Source: Bog-473 sp963828505
GTDB taxonomy: Bacteria; Actinomycetota; Acidimicrobiia; Acidimicrobiales; RAAP-2
Direction: 5' to 3'
NCBI GenBank assembly: GCA_963828505.1
Contig: CAWHFM010000005.1
Span: 186,001 to 250,000 of the forward strand
DNA length: 64,000 nucleotides
Shown here: in pieces, positions 16,897 to 25,425 of the stretch
Numbering within the stretch: position 1 is the stretch's first letter
How the letters are laid out: each line of letters starts with the position of its first letter
Program-made: the position numbers and the translations under genes
The notes under the pieces: generated by a model
What the model saw: only the letters and a program-made list of their open reading frames with translations
The model's database searches: none
Told to the model about the DNA's origin: nothing

Positions 16897-16910
16897 TAGA
16901 ACGTGTTCCA
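16897..16910. promoter_or_regulatory. KstR-like operator between CoA ligase and SDR genes
   Basis: TAGAACGTGTTCCA fits TnnAACnnGTTnnA exactly and is very close to the core seen at mycobacterial KstR sites (TAGAACGTGTTCTA, from memory). It sits in a divergent promoter region and could control the CoA ligase on the minus strand and the SDR on the plus strand. It shares 12 of 14 bases with the site at 9839-9852. Confidence 0.7.
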
Positions 16911-17029
16911 AATTACGGCAAGCAGGCGACGCGTGGACCCCGAGTCCGGTCGCGAGCAGGGCGCACCGCGGCATCGCCGCCCGCCGAGACCCAGGAGAAG
17001 CGGCGGCCGAGAGCAGGAGCACAGGACGG

Positions 17030-17935
17030 ATGGCAGGGTTCCTCCAAGACAAGGTGGTCGCGGTCACGGGCGGTGGCGGCGGCATCGGGCGCGCGGTCTC
17101 ATTGGCCGCAGCGGCGGCCGGGGCTCGGGTGCTGGTCGCCGACTACGGCGTCTCCATGGCGGGCGAGGATCCGACCAGCGAGGTGGCCGAAGCCGTCGCG
17201 GCGGAGATACGGGGCGCAGGCGGCGATGCACTCGCCGTGGCCGACGACATCTCCAAGATGGAATCCGGCGAGCGTCTGGTGGCGACGGCAGTCGAGCGGT
17301 ACGGGCGCATCGACGGGGTGGTGGCCGTAGCCGGCATCCTGCGCGAACGGATGCTGTTCAATATGAGTGAGGACGAGTGGGATGCGGTCGTCGCCACCCA
17401 CCTGAAGGGACACTTCACCGTGTTCCGCGCCGCGGCCGCCGTGATGCGCAAGCAGGAGAGCGGCGCGCTGGTCGGTTTCACCTCGGGCGCGTTCGCCGGG
17501 AGCGTCGCCCAGGCGAACTATGCCGCGGCCAAGGGTGGGATCGTGAGCCTGGTGCGGTCGGCCGCGGTCGGCCTTCACCGCTACGGGGTCACCGCCAACG
17601 CCGTCGCGCCGGTCGCCCGCACCCGCATGTCGGCCAACGTCCCGACCGAGTTGTCCGAGATGGGCGATGCCGAGGACGTGGCCCCGATGGTCGTGTATTT
17701 GCTGAGCGACCGGGCCCGGCACGTCACCGGCCAGGTGTACACGGTGGTGGGCTCGAAGATCGCGGTGTGGAACCAGCCGGCGGAGGTCCGTGCCATGTGG
17801 GCCGAGGGCCGCTGGACGCCCGAGCAGATAGCGGGGCGCCTCGACGGCACGGTCGGGCAGGAACGCATGCCCATGATCGACCGCCTGGAGCAGATGCGAC
17901 TGGCGGCGGCGACGGGCGAGAAGCCGAACACCTGA
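17030..17935 (+). CDS. SDR-family oxidoreductase (HSD4-like)
   Basis: This short-chain dehydrogenase of 301 aa has the nucleotide-binding TGGGGGIG (13-20) and the catalytic S152, Y164 and K168 (NYAAAKGG). The nucleotide-side block and the segment GILRERMLFNMSEDEWD resemble the hydroxyacyl-CoA or 17-beta-hydroxysteroid dehydrogenases of the peroxisomal HSD4 type. The C-terminal 60 residues (WNQPAEVRAMWAEGRW onward) are an added helical tail typical of that subgroup. Together with the divergent CoA ligase and the KstR-like site it suggests oxidation of a hydroxyacyl- or steroid-CoA. Confidence 0.88.
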   Translation: MAGFLQDKVVAVTGGGGGIGRAVSLAAAAAGARVLVADYGVSMAGEDPTSEVAEAVAAEIRGAGGDALAVADDISKMESGERLVATAVERYGRIDGVVAVAGILRERMLFNMSEDEWDAVVATHLKGHFTVFRAAAAVMRKQESGALVGFTSGAFAGSVAQANYAAAKGGIVSLVRSAAVGLHRYGVTANAVAPVARTRMSANVPTELSEMGDAEDVAPMVVYLLSDRARHVTGQVYTVVGSKIAVWNQPAEVRAMWAEGRWTPEQIAGRLDGTVGQERMPMIDRLEQMRLAAATGEKPNT

Positions 17936-17941
17936 ACCGGA

Positions 17942-18973
17942 TCAGGCCACTCCGGTCTGCGTCGTTTCGGACCCGGACCGCTCGACTTCGGACTCGGACT
18001 CGGAACTCTCCGCCTCGGACGCCGACGACTTCACCTCGGACGCCGACAGCTCCCGAGAGGCCTCGGACGCCGACGACTTCACCTCGGACGCCGACGACTT
18101 CACCTCGGACGCCGACGACTCCCCTCCGGACTGTGACGGCTCCACCTCGGACTCCGAAGGTTCGCCGGGGGGATGGTGCACGCGCAGCCAGTCCCGCCAG
18201 CGCGCCCGGGTGCGTACGAGGATGACGATGCCCCCGATCACCAGGGCGACCCCCGCCAGTTGGACGAGGTCGGAGCCGACGCGGCCGTCCTCACCGAGCC
18301 ACAAGTGCTCATCGAGAGTTCGTTCGATTCCCCAGAGCACCATCCCCGTACCGAGCACGATGCCCGGCGGGTAGCCCGAGCGAGGAGAACGGTCGGGCCA
18401 GCGATTCAGCCGTCGCTCAATGGCCAGGAGGACCAGGTAGACGGTGAAGTCCTCCATGGCCTGGAAGATCGGCACGGGCAGGCGCCGGCCCGCCTGTCCG
18501 GCGTAGTACATGCCGAACCACTGGTGGGTGGGATGGCCGCCCCCGGCCACCATCAGCTGAGGCCCGAGCAGCCGGCCCATGGCCCAGCAAGCCATGAGCA
18601 CGGGCGCGGCGAGATCGAGGGCGCGCCCGAGTGCCAGCTCGGGGCAACGTCGGCGGGTGAGGACGATGCCGGTGGGCACGGCGAAGAGAAGTCCCCCGAA
18701 CGACGACAGCCCCCCGTGCCAGACGGCAAGGACGTCGCCCGGGTTGTGGGAGTAGTAGCTGAGGTTGGACAGGACGTGGAAGGCCCGGGCGCCCACGACG
18801 GCGGCGAGGATGATCCAGAGGAAGACGGGCAGGAACCAGTCGGTCGGGTAGCCGTGCTTGCGCAGCCGGCGCTCGAAGTAGGTGTAGCCGAACCAGAACG
18901 TCAGCGCGAGCCCGATGCCGTACGTGTGGACCTGCAGCGGTCCTAAATGAAAGTCGACGGGGATGGGTTTCAT
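17942..18973 (-). CDS. Prolipoprotein diacylglyceryl transferase family protein, atypical
   Basis: The 343-aa protein has the Lgt layout of about seven membrane segments, opening with MKPIPVDFHLGPLQVHTYG. Two hallmark residues of E. coli Lgt appear replaced: the His of the SFHGG motif is Phe (SSFGG), and the Asn of GRxGNFINGE is absent (GRLLGPQLM). The Arg of GR and the GIER region near residue 215 remain. The last 65 residues are a Ser/Glu tail of degenerate 8-residue repeats (SSASEVK). It may be a divergent Lgt or a paralogue with another activity. Confidence 0.78.
   Translation of the reverse strand: MKPIPVDFHLGPLQVHTYGIGLALTFWFGYTYFERRLRKHGYPTDWFLPVFLWIILAAVVGARAFHVLSNLSYYSHNPGDVLAVWHGGLSSFGGLLFAVPTGIVLTRRRCPELALGRALDLAAPVLMACWAMGRLLGPQLMVAGGGHPTHQWFGMYYAGQAGRRLPVPIFQAMEDFTVYLVLLAIERRLNRWPDRSPRSGYPPGIVLGTGMVLWGIERTLDEHLWLGEDGRVGSDLVQLAGVALVIGGIVILVRTRARWRDWLRVHHPPGEPSESEVEPSQSGGESSASEVKSSASEVKSSASEASRELSASEVKSSASEAESSESESEVERSGSETTQTGVA
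17985..18155. repeat. Ser/Glu-coding repeats in the tail of the Lgt-like gene
   Basis: Imperfect copies of GACTTCACCTCGGACGCC and related units follow each other, coding the acidic SASE-V/A repeats at the C-terminus of the Lgt-like protein. Copy number in such arrays often differs between strains. No regulatory role is evident. Confidence 0.7.
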
Positions 18974-19196
18974 TGGGCTCCCGCGGCCAGGTTAGTCTCA
19001 CTGGTCGCTTTCGCGGCCCCGCGCAAGATGAATCTGATGCCGAGCCCGTTCGGTTACGTCAGTTTGCTCTTGGAGCCACGGCGCCCGCTTGTTGGTCGAA
19101 CGCGCGGGGGGTCACCGCGAAAGCTGCTTCGAGCACGCAGCTCAGAATCCTTGGCGCGGGGCCCCTCCGGGCGCTCACGACGCAAGAGGAGAGAGC

Positions 19197-19370
19197 ATGG
19201 ACGTCATCGTCGAGCGATGTTGCGCCCTGGACGTACTCAAGGACACGAATGTTGCCTGCGTGCGCGTTCCTGGGCCGCGCCGGCAAGCGGTTCATCAGAT
19301 CCTGACCTTCGGCACCACGACCGTCGAACCGCTCGCGCTGAGCGACTTGCGAGGATCCCTCGCCGCCTGA
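19197..19370 (+). pseudogene. IS110-family transposase, N-terminal remnant
   Basis: A 57-codon frame behind AGAGGAGAG reads MDVIVERCCALDVLKDTNVACVRVPG and continues with ILTFGTTTVEPLAL before stopping. It matches the start of IS110-family DEDD transposases, where the usual pattern is ERCAGLDVHKDxVVACVR; the first catalytic Asp (LDV) is kept and the His is Leu. The rest of the roughly 400-aa enzyme, including the RuvC-like core and the Tnp_IS110 helix-hairpin-helix part, is missing. It marks an old insertion at the edge of the glycan gene cluster. Confidence 0.75.
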
Positions 19371-19609
19371 ACGCGACAGCTCATCGACAATTCTTGATTA
19401 TTTCTCTGCAGGAATTACCTGACGCAACGCCAGGGAATTCCTGGCGGACGACAGCGTGCTGGTCATGCTGGACTCCTCCTCGTGGGACGGCAGTACACGC
19501 CAGCTGGTTGAGGGAAGCACAGGACAGTGACGGGTCGAGTCTTCATCAGAACCAGGACGGTTCACCCTGAGGTCCCCTCGACGTCCTCGTCCCACCTGGC
19601 CCAGCGGGT
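19371..19609. other. Intergenic stretch with one possible small frame
   Basis: No gene is clearly visible. The minus strand holds a 22-codon frame (19466-19398) behind GAGGAGGAG that opens MTSTLSSARNSLA, resembling the first residues of the membrane protein encoded just upstream (MTSTLEDPRSHLA). It may be a duplicated start region or chance. The base composition is lower in GC than the flanks. Confidence 0.3.
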
Positions 19610-21547
19610 TCACGTACCGGTCGAGACGTCATAGCGGGTCAGGTCGACCAACCAAAGGTGCAGGAGGTACGAGCTGTTCCCGAGGACGGCCCGGCGGACT
19701 ACCACAGGCGCGTAGGGATGGAGCGATTGCACTGCTTGATCAAAACCGTTGCCATCCACGCTCAGCAGGAGTATCTGGCCCGGATGGCGTGTCTCGACCT
19801 CAGACCGGTCGAGAGCATCGAGGGAAGGAAACGATCCCGAGATGGTGTTGGTGAAGGCCTCATAGATTCCGATCGGTGCGTAAAGCATCGGCGAATCCGC
19901 CTTTGCCATCCACATCATGAGCTGCTCGCCTCGATACGCCGGCTGTCCGACGAATGCGGGCACCTCCGAGGTCACCTGGTACTCCTCAATGGCGGTGGCA
20001 TCAGCGCCTCCGAGCGCGGACGAATACTCAGTAGGCGTGTTGAAGGGACTCGTGTTGGGAAGTGTGGGGTGCGCCACCCAGGGGGCCACGGTAAGGATCA
20101 ACACGGCGGCGCTGATGACGACCACGGCCCCCGCTGCGGTCGCTCTCATCCACTGGCGACGAGGAATCAACCCGTGTCTGACCGGATTGCTCCAGTTCAG
20201 GGTTAGGCGGCCAATTCCTGTTGCGGCGATTATTACCAGCGCCAGAACGAAACCCCAGGGAGCCCAGGTCAGCGCGGGGACGCGTGGGCTCGCTTCGTAC
20301 GCTATCGGCACGGCCAGGACCAGCAGTGTTGGCGCACCCAATGTGAGTATCCGGCGCACTCGGGAGCCGCTCCCGGCTCGACGGCGGTCTCCCTTTTCGC
20401 TGCCGGGGTCCGTAACCAGTGGCCCGGTCAAGGCCTTCGCTCCTTCGCAGAGAAGCAGGGCGAGCATCAAATTGGTCGACGACCACAGCAGGCACGAGAA
20501 CAGGGGCATCTCCAGAACCCAGAGTCGCCCGAAGAATTGGAGGTAGGCGAGCACGCCCAGCTGCAACCCACCTGCGATCCCGACGAACAGCAACGAGCTG
20601 CTCATACGGGCTCGGCGGGTGAACATGAGGAAGAACGAAACCACGATGGCGGGCGGGATCAGCAGGTAGGCGTCGTAAGGAGCCCAGGCCCAACTGGTGG
20701 AGTGGAACGCTTCCACCTGCGCGGGACTGTTCAGGACTTGCGCCGATTTGATGCTCAGACTTATGAAGTCCGACCGCCCCAGCAGCCATTCCGAGCCCAC
20801 GGCCAAGACCCCGGTGGTCAGCGCCGCCACCACTCCCGATGCCAGCATGTCCCGGCCGAGCTGCGGCCGATCCCTGAGGAGTCGAAGACCGAGATAGGAG
20901 ACCAGAGTGGCGCCGACGAGGAGGACGCAAACTCCGTTGGACCACCCCGCCATGGTGAACAAGCAGACAGCTCCTAAGAGCCAGAACCTCGCCCAACGAT
21001 GCTCCTCCCACGAAAGGGCGAGGGCAGCGAGACCTCCGGTCATGTACGAGATGGCAGCGGAGCTCGAATAGTCGCTGCCCCAGGTTGTGACCACCACTGG
21101 ACTGCTCATAATCACGACGATCCCGACCAATCCGGCCCATCGCCCGTAGAGCTTCCGGAGAAGCAGGTACACCGGAACGATCGCTATGAGCGCGAGAAAG
21201 TATCGGTATACGAAGAACCCGGGGATGGCACCGAATAACAGGTAGAAAACCCGCCCGGGTACGAGGAAACCTACGCGGGCCGCGTCGCCCATGGCAATGG
21301 CCGACAGTGCGGAGGACGGGTAACGCGAGAAGATCGCATCGGGGTCGAATATGAAGGTCGAATGCATGGAGGGATCCGGCTGATTCACCGGTGCCATCGC
21401 ACTCAGTCGCAGGATCCAGAAAAGTACGGCTGGTGATGCGAGCACCGCCAGAACCTCCAGCACCGGGAGCCTCGACCTCGCGACCGACGGCGCGGGGAGC
21501 TGGTGCTGTGCCAGGTGACTACGAGGATCTTCGAGAGTGCTCGTCAC
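19610..21547 (-). CDS. Large polytopic membrane protein, GT-C glycosyltransferase-like
   Basis: The 645-aa protein has about eleven to thirteen hydrophobic helices and a C-terminal soluble part of roughly 130 residues. After the first helix comes an outer loop with acidic residues (QPDPSMHSTFIFDPDAIF), the place where GT-C enzymes keep catalytic acids. This layout fits lipid-linked sugar transferases of the ArnT/PMT class, though no signature proves it. The start is GTG. It is the last gene of a minus-strand glycan cluster with an epimerase and a GT2 enzyme, so a role in decorating a surface polymer is likely. Confidence 0.7.
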   Translation of the reverse strand: MTSTLEDPRSHLAQHQLPAPSVARSRLPVLEVLAVLASPAVLFWILRLSAMAPVNQPDPSMHSTFIFDPDAIFSRYPSSALSAIAMGDAARVGFLVPGRVFYLLFGAIPGFFVYRYFLALIAIVPVYLLLRKLYGRWAGLVGIVVIMSSPVVVTTWGSDYSSSAAISYMTGGLAALALSWEEHRWARFWLLGAVCLFTMAGWSNGVCVLLVGATLVSYLGLRLLRDRPQLGRDMLASGVVAALTTGVLAVGSEWLLGRSDFISLSIKSAQVLNSPAQVEAFHSTSWAWAPYDAYLLIPPAIVVSFFLMFTRRARMSSSLLFVGIAGGLQLGVLAYLQFFGRLWVLEMPLFSCLLWSSTNLMLALLLCEGAKALTGPLVTDPGSEKGDRRRAGSGSRVRRILTLGAPTLLVLAVPIAYEASPRVPALTWAPWGFVLALVIIAATGIGRLTLNWSNPVRHGLIPRRQWMRATAAGAVVVISAAVLILTVAPWVAHPTLPNTSPFNTPTEYSSALGGADATAIEEYQVTSEVPAFVGQPAYRGEQLMMWMAKADSPMLYAPIGIYEAFTNTISGSFPSLDALDRSEVETRHPGQILLLSVDGNGFDQAVQSLHPYAPVVVRRAVLGNSSYLLHLWLVDLTRYDVSTGT

Positions 21548-21562
21548 GCTGCGCCACGTTCC

Positions 21563-21579
21563 GAGAGCGGACCGCTCTC
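21563..21579. other. Perfect palindrome between epimerase and membrane protein genes
   Basis: GAGAGCGG and CCGCTCTC are separated by a single A, just after the epimerase stop and before the next start. As RNA it could form a 6-bp stem with a 5-nt loop. No T tract follows, so it may be a weak terminator, a processing site or an operator. Confidence 0.35.
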
Positions 21580-21586
21580 TTGAGGT

Positions 21587-22591
21587 TCAACACCACCTCC
21601 CGGCCAAAGCGGTGGAATCAGACAGGGGGGAGTTCCCGCGACCCACTCTCTCGAGGAGATCCGTCAACACGGCACGTATACCCGCGCTCAGCGTAGTCAT
21701 GGGGCGCTGGTCGAGCTCGGGCCAAACAACGGAGGTCATCCGCAGATCCGGGGCTTGGACCAGCGCGGACGGCGAGCTGGCGTGAACGACTCGCACCGGG
21801 TGCTTCATGATCCGGCGAATCTCGCTGAGGACGGTTGCGATAGTTGTCCCTCGTCTGGAGGCGATGATCTTTAGAACCACGGGGTGTGCGGCGCCGGCCG
21901 GACTCCCGCGCCGAAGCCGGTCGAGGCCATCCGCAATCAGGACGCTGGCGTCGTCCACGTAGATGTAGTCCCGAATGGTGTCGAGGGGTACGTAGAGGAC
22001 GAACGGCTGGTGAGCCAGGGTCCGGCGGCATACCTGCGAAACCAAACCCTGGCTCTTCGAGAGGTTCTGGCCCGGACCGTAGATGTTGGTCAAACGGCCG
22101 ATCAAGACCGGCGTCCCGGTCTCGCGGCTCCAACGTCTGACCAGATACTCCTGCTCGAGTTTGTTGAAGCCGTAAGCTGCAAGCGGGCTTACGGCGGTCT
22201 GTTCGCTGTAGGGAGCGCCTGCCGAACCGGCGTAGACGCCTCCGGCCGAGGATGCAAGGAAGACCTGGCCCGAACTCATCCGACGTGAACCCATGGCGTG
22301 GACCAGCCCGCGGAGCAAATGAGACAGGGCCTCGGTCTCATGCTTCAGTTCACGGGAGCCGGATCCGACGATGCCAGCCCCGGCACACCACGCCACCTGC
22401 CAGGGTCGGTCGCGGACCTCGTCGGCGAAAGCGCCGCAGGACTTCTCCAGCTGTGTTCGGACCATGACCGGGTCGTCCCAGTTGAACGGCCCAGGGGGGC
22501 ACCACGGGCTGCCTCTCTTGCCGAATGCCGACTCGACCCGGCGGCCGAGCAAGCCGCCCCGACCGACAACCCAACTGACGGCGTCACTCAA
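21587..22591 (-). CDS. NAD-dependent epimerase/dehydratase
   Basis: This extended SDR of 334 aa has a degenerate dinucleotide motif (VVGRGGLLG, normally GxxGxxG), the Ser of SSAGGVY, and the YGFNK catalytic Tyr-Lys pair. NIYGPGQNLSKSQGL and RDYIYVDD are typical sugar-nucleotide epimerase segments. The start is a TTG overlapping the end of the GT2 gene. It probably converts a nucleotide sugar used by the neighbouring glycosyltransferases; the substrate is unknown. Confidence 0.85.
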   Translation of the reverse strand: MSDAVSWVVGRGGLLGRRVESAFGKRGSPWCPPGPFNWDDPVMVRTQLEKSCGAFADEVRDRPWQVAWCAGAGIVGSGSRELKHETEALSHLLRGLVHAMGSRRMSSGQVFLASSAGGVYAGSAGAPYSEQTAVSPLAAYGFNKLEQEYLVRRWSRETGTPVLIGRLTNIYGPGQNLSKSQGLVSQVCRRTLAHQPFVLYVPLDTIRDYIYVDDASVLIADGLDRLRRGSPAGAAHPVVLKIIASRRGTTIATVLSEIRRIMKHPVRVVHASSPSALVQAPDLRMTSVVWPELDQRPMTTLSAGIRAVLTDLLERVGRGNSPLSDSTALAGRWC

Positions 22592-23621
22592 CGGAGACCT
22601 GTTCCGCTGTGGAGGGCTCGTCGCGATGTAGGGGGCCGTCCCACGGATCAGATGTGATCAGATAGAGCGGTTTCCCCATGGCCATTCGAACTGCCGCCCC
22701 GACATATTCGGCGATGATCCCCAGGGAGAAGAGGATCGCACCCCCAATGAGAAGGATGACGACAATAAGGGATGTGTAACCCTGCACGTTCACTTCACCG
22801 AGCGCTTGTCTCAAGATGATCACAAGAGCCAGGGCAACGCCGCCAATAGTTACGGTCGCCCCGACGAATGATACGAGACGCAATGGGCGGGTTCCGGCGG
22901 ATATTACAAGCTGCCAAAAATGTGAGAGTAGGGATCTATAGGAATATCCTGAAGGACGTTGATTCTCCGCCCTGAAGGTGGTGGGGCAAGTCTCGATTCG
23001 ACCGAATACCCAAGTCAGGGCCACGTCAAGATAGACCCCGGGACCCATGTAAGCGGCCACGCCGCGCCCGACATCGCCGAGCATCAGACGGAAGCTACTG
23101 AATCGGGGAATGTTTCCGGTCGCCAGCAACCTCGTGAACAGGGTCTTGGCCAGGGTGGACGAGAGGTTCCGGACTAGCCCGTGCGGCGGAGGGTTGGTGG
23201 GTGAGCCGTAGACCAGCTGAGCTCCACGGTCGAGAGCGACGTCGAGCATGCGCCCGATGTCCGCGGGGTTGAACTGCCCGTCCTCATCGAGGGTCACGAT
23301 CCATTCGGAGCCTGTCGAAGAGATTCCTGCCAGGGTGGCGGCGTGCTGCCCGAAGTTCCTCGACAACCACACCGGCCGTACGAAGGAGTGTTTTGAGGCG
23401 AGCCAGCGGATGACGACATCAGACCGGTCAGGGCCGGCGTCATAGACGAGAACTACTTCGGCCAAACGCCAGGCGCGGCCGCCGGGAGTCTGCTGAATCT
23501 CGGTTAGGGGCGAGAGCTCCTCGACCAGAGCAGTGAGCGTATCCTCACCCCGATACACGGGGACGACCACCGAGCACGTGTGCTCGGATTCGACAGAGAG
23601 CTGGGCCAAGATGCCTGTCAC
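22584..23621 (-). CDS. GT2 glycosyltransferase, DPM1/GtrB-like
   Basis: The 345-aa protein has a GT-A domain (SVVVPVYRGEDTL, LSRNFGQHAATLAG, and TLDEDGQFNP with the metal-binding DxD-like acids) and two C-terminal membrane helices (about 245-268 and 283-310). This is the layout of polyprenyl-phosphate sugar transferases such as GtrB, which load a sugar on the lipid carrier for GT-C enzymes, and such an enzyme is coded two genes downstream. The GTG start overlaps the methyltransferase stop (GTGA). Confidence 0.88.
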   Translation of the reverse strand: MTGILAQLSVESEHTCSVVVPVYRGEDTLTALVEELSPLTEIQQTPGGRAWRLAEVVLVYDAGPDRSDVVIRWLASKHSFVRPVWLSRNFGQHAATLAGISSTGSEWIVTLDEDGQFNPADIGRMLDVALDRGAQLVYGSPTNPPPHGLVRNLSSTLAKTLFTRLLATGNIPRFSSFRLMLGDVGRGVAAYMGPGVYLDVALTWVFGRIETCPTTFRAENQRPSGYSYRSLLSHFWQLVISAGTRPLRLVSFVGATVTIGGVALALVIILRQALGEVNVQGYTSLIVVILLIGGAILFSLGIIAEYVGAAVRMAMGKPLYLITSDPWDGPLHRDEPSTAEQVSVE

Positions 23622-24517
23622 CTGGCCAGTTCGAATGTCATGGGCGTGGACCAGGTCGTAGGGATCCTTCGAAGCGCATTTTCCACAACAGGTAGGGTCA
23701 CGATCCGGGCCACAGACCGTTGCCGTCTGGAGAACGCGGGGTCAGATCTGAGCCGGTCGATTGTCGCCGCTAACTGACCTGGCCTGAATCTGAGGTCGAG
23801 CTGGTGTCGAACGGCAAAAGCCCGGATGTCCCGGGCGGTTACCCAGTTGAGAGTTGGCCAAACCGGGTTTCGGCGCATCGGTGGCCACAGCCGCCCGGTC
23901 CATTCCGGAACTCCAGGTACGAGCGGCGCCCGTAGATGAGGTTCATACGGAACGCGATAGTTCGGGCATGTATGGACCATTCGTCCAGTAGTCGACAACA
24001 CCCGTGTCATGCCGTCGAGGCAAGCATGCAACGGTTGGAGATGTTCGACCACATTGACCGAGAAGATCACGTCGAAGTACCCGAGCTCGGCCGGGTCGAG
24101 CTGATCCGCTCGCACGGCCAAGAGCTTGGGATGCCGCCTGTCTGCTTCCAGGGCCGTTCGGATCGGATCGAAACCCTCGAAGCTATTTCGATTCGGCTCA
24201 ACGCCGACAATGTCAGCACCCTGCCTGGCAAGAAACGCTGTGACCGCACCCGAACCTGCGCCAACCTCGAGGATGCGGGTGGATGTCGTCGGTTGAAGGG
24301 GCCGGAGCATGTCTATCGCCAGCCGCAGCTCAAAAGCGACATCGGCCACTACGAGGGGGTCCCCCGGGCATCCTGGCGCCTCGAGGGTGTCACCGAGGAA
24401 GCGATCAACGGCGGCAGGGCTGAGGTCGAGCGCCTTGGAGATGAGGGCCGGTGCGGCTCGGAAGCTCCTCGATGCCGGCTGATCGTAAGCATCGGAGGTC
24501 ATACGCTCACCTGCCAT
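23618..24517 (-). CDS. SAM-dependent methyltransferase (class I)
   Basis: The 299-aa protein carries motif I ILEVGAGSGAVT near residue 85, the acidic motif II end VGVEPN, and FDVIFSVNVVEHLQ as motif IV. An N-terminal helical region of about 65 residues precedes the Rossmann domain. Start could also be the ATG at 24502, which has a better ribosome site (AGGTGAG). As first gene of the glycan cluster it may methylate a sugar or a lipid-linked intermediate. Confidence 0.85.
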   Translation of the reverse strand: MAGERMTSDAYDQPASRSFRAAPALISKALDLSPAAVDRFLGDTLEAPGCPGDPLVVADVAFELRLAIDMLRPLQPTTSTRILEVGAGSGAVTAFLARQGADIVGVEPNRNSFEGFDPIRTALEADRRHPKLLAVRADQLDPAELGYFDVIFSVNVVEHLQPLHACLDGMTRVLSTTGRMVHTCPNYRVPYEPHLRAPLVPGVPEWTGRLWPPMRRNPVWPTLNWVTARDIRAFAVRHQLDLRFRPGQLAATIDRLRSDPAFSRRQRSVARIVTLPVVENALRRIPTTWSTPMTFELAR

Positions 24518-24677
24518 AGATCAAGGTCAATGATAATCGTCAGAGTTCTGCCAACGTAGGGACGATCCCCGCCCGGGGTAACGAACTTCCTGGAGGAGCG
24601 GCTCGTCAGACGGCACTGTCCAGGCATATGCGGACGGCTAGAGTTGGAGCTATCGATCAAACCGCGACCTGCGCAAT

Positions 24678-25298
24678 ATGACCACGCTGCGGGAATCCAT
24701 ATTGGGTTCAGCCTTCGGATACAGGGCTTTTAAAGTTGTAACCCGAGGGGACTCCACTATGGAGGCCATGGCGAATCAATACGTCAAGCCTCGACCCGGG
24801 GAGCGGATACTGGACGTTGGCTGTGGATACGGAGACCTCTCCAACCATCTACCGGACGTCAAATACGTTGGTGTCGACCTCAACGAGCGGTTTATCGCCT
24901 TTGCCAACCGTCACCACCCTACGAACGGCGAGTTCGTGCTGGGCAACGTCAATGAACTTTCGATAGGTAGCCTGGGGCGCTTTGACGCTGCCGTAGCTAT
25001 CGGCGTTCTGCATCATTTAGCTGACTCCGACGCAACCAGCATGCTTCGGGCCCTCTCCGAGATGCTTGTCCCTTCTGGCCGTTTCGTGGCGGCGGAGCCG
25101 GTCTGGGAGCCCACCCAGCGGACCACGGCGAGGGTGCTGGCCGCCCTCGACCGCGGCCGATTCGTGCGCGAACAGTTGCGCTACGTGGAGCTCCTTTCGC
25201 CGTGGTTTCCGCACATAGAGTGCGAAATCCGGCACGATCTCTTCTGGTTCCCGTACACGCACTGCATGATTACCGCCACGCTGGCACTCGAGCCGTAA
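24678..25298 (+). CDS. SAM-dependent methyltransferase (class I)
   Basis: This 206-aa enzyme has motif I ILDVGCGYGDLS, the acidic VGVDLNE, and the FDAAVAIGVLHHLAD block of UbiE/Methyltransf_11 proteins. It stands alone on the plus strand, divergent from the glycan cluster, with TAGAGT (24639-24644) as possible -10 box. The first half is less GC-rich than most of the window, with many A/T-ending codons, which suggests acquisition with the cluster. The substrate is unknown. Confidence 0.85.
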   Translation: MTTLRESILGSAFGYRAFKVVTRGDSTMEAMANQYVKPRPGERILDVGCGYGDLSNHLPDVKYVGVDLNERFIAFANRHHPTNGEFVLGNVNELSIGSLGRFDAAVAIGVLHHLADSDATSMLRALSEMLVPSGRFVAAEPVWEPTQRTTARVLAALDRGRFVREQLRYVELLSPWFPHIECEIRHDLFWFPYTHCMITATLALEP

Positions 25299-25425
25299 CC
25301 CGTTCGAGCAACTCAGGTCAGCCGGGCGAACCGCCGGTTTCGAGACCCGCTGCGACGCCCGGAACTCGCGACGACCCCAGGGTCCGCGAGGTGTCGGGAT
25401 CTAAAGGTGACGGGGTTTGCGGGGG

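Noticed and set aside
19398..19466. 22-codon minus-strand frame (MTSTLSSARNSLA...) as a gene
   Set aside because: It has a good ribosome site but no conservation evidence; it is mentioned only under the intergenic entry.
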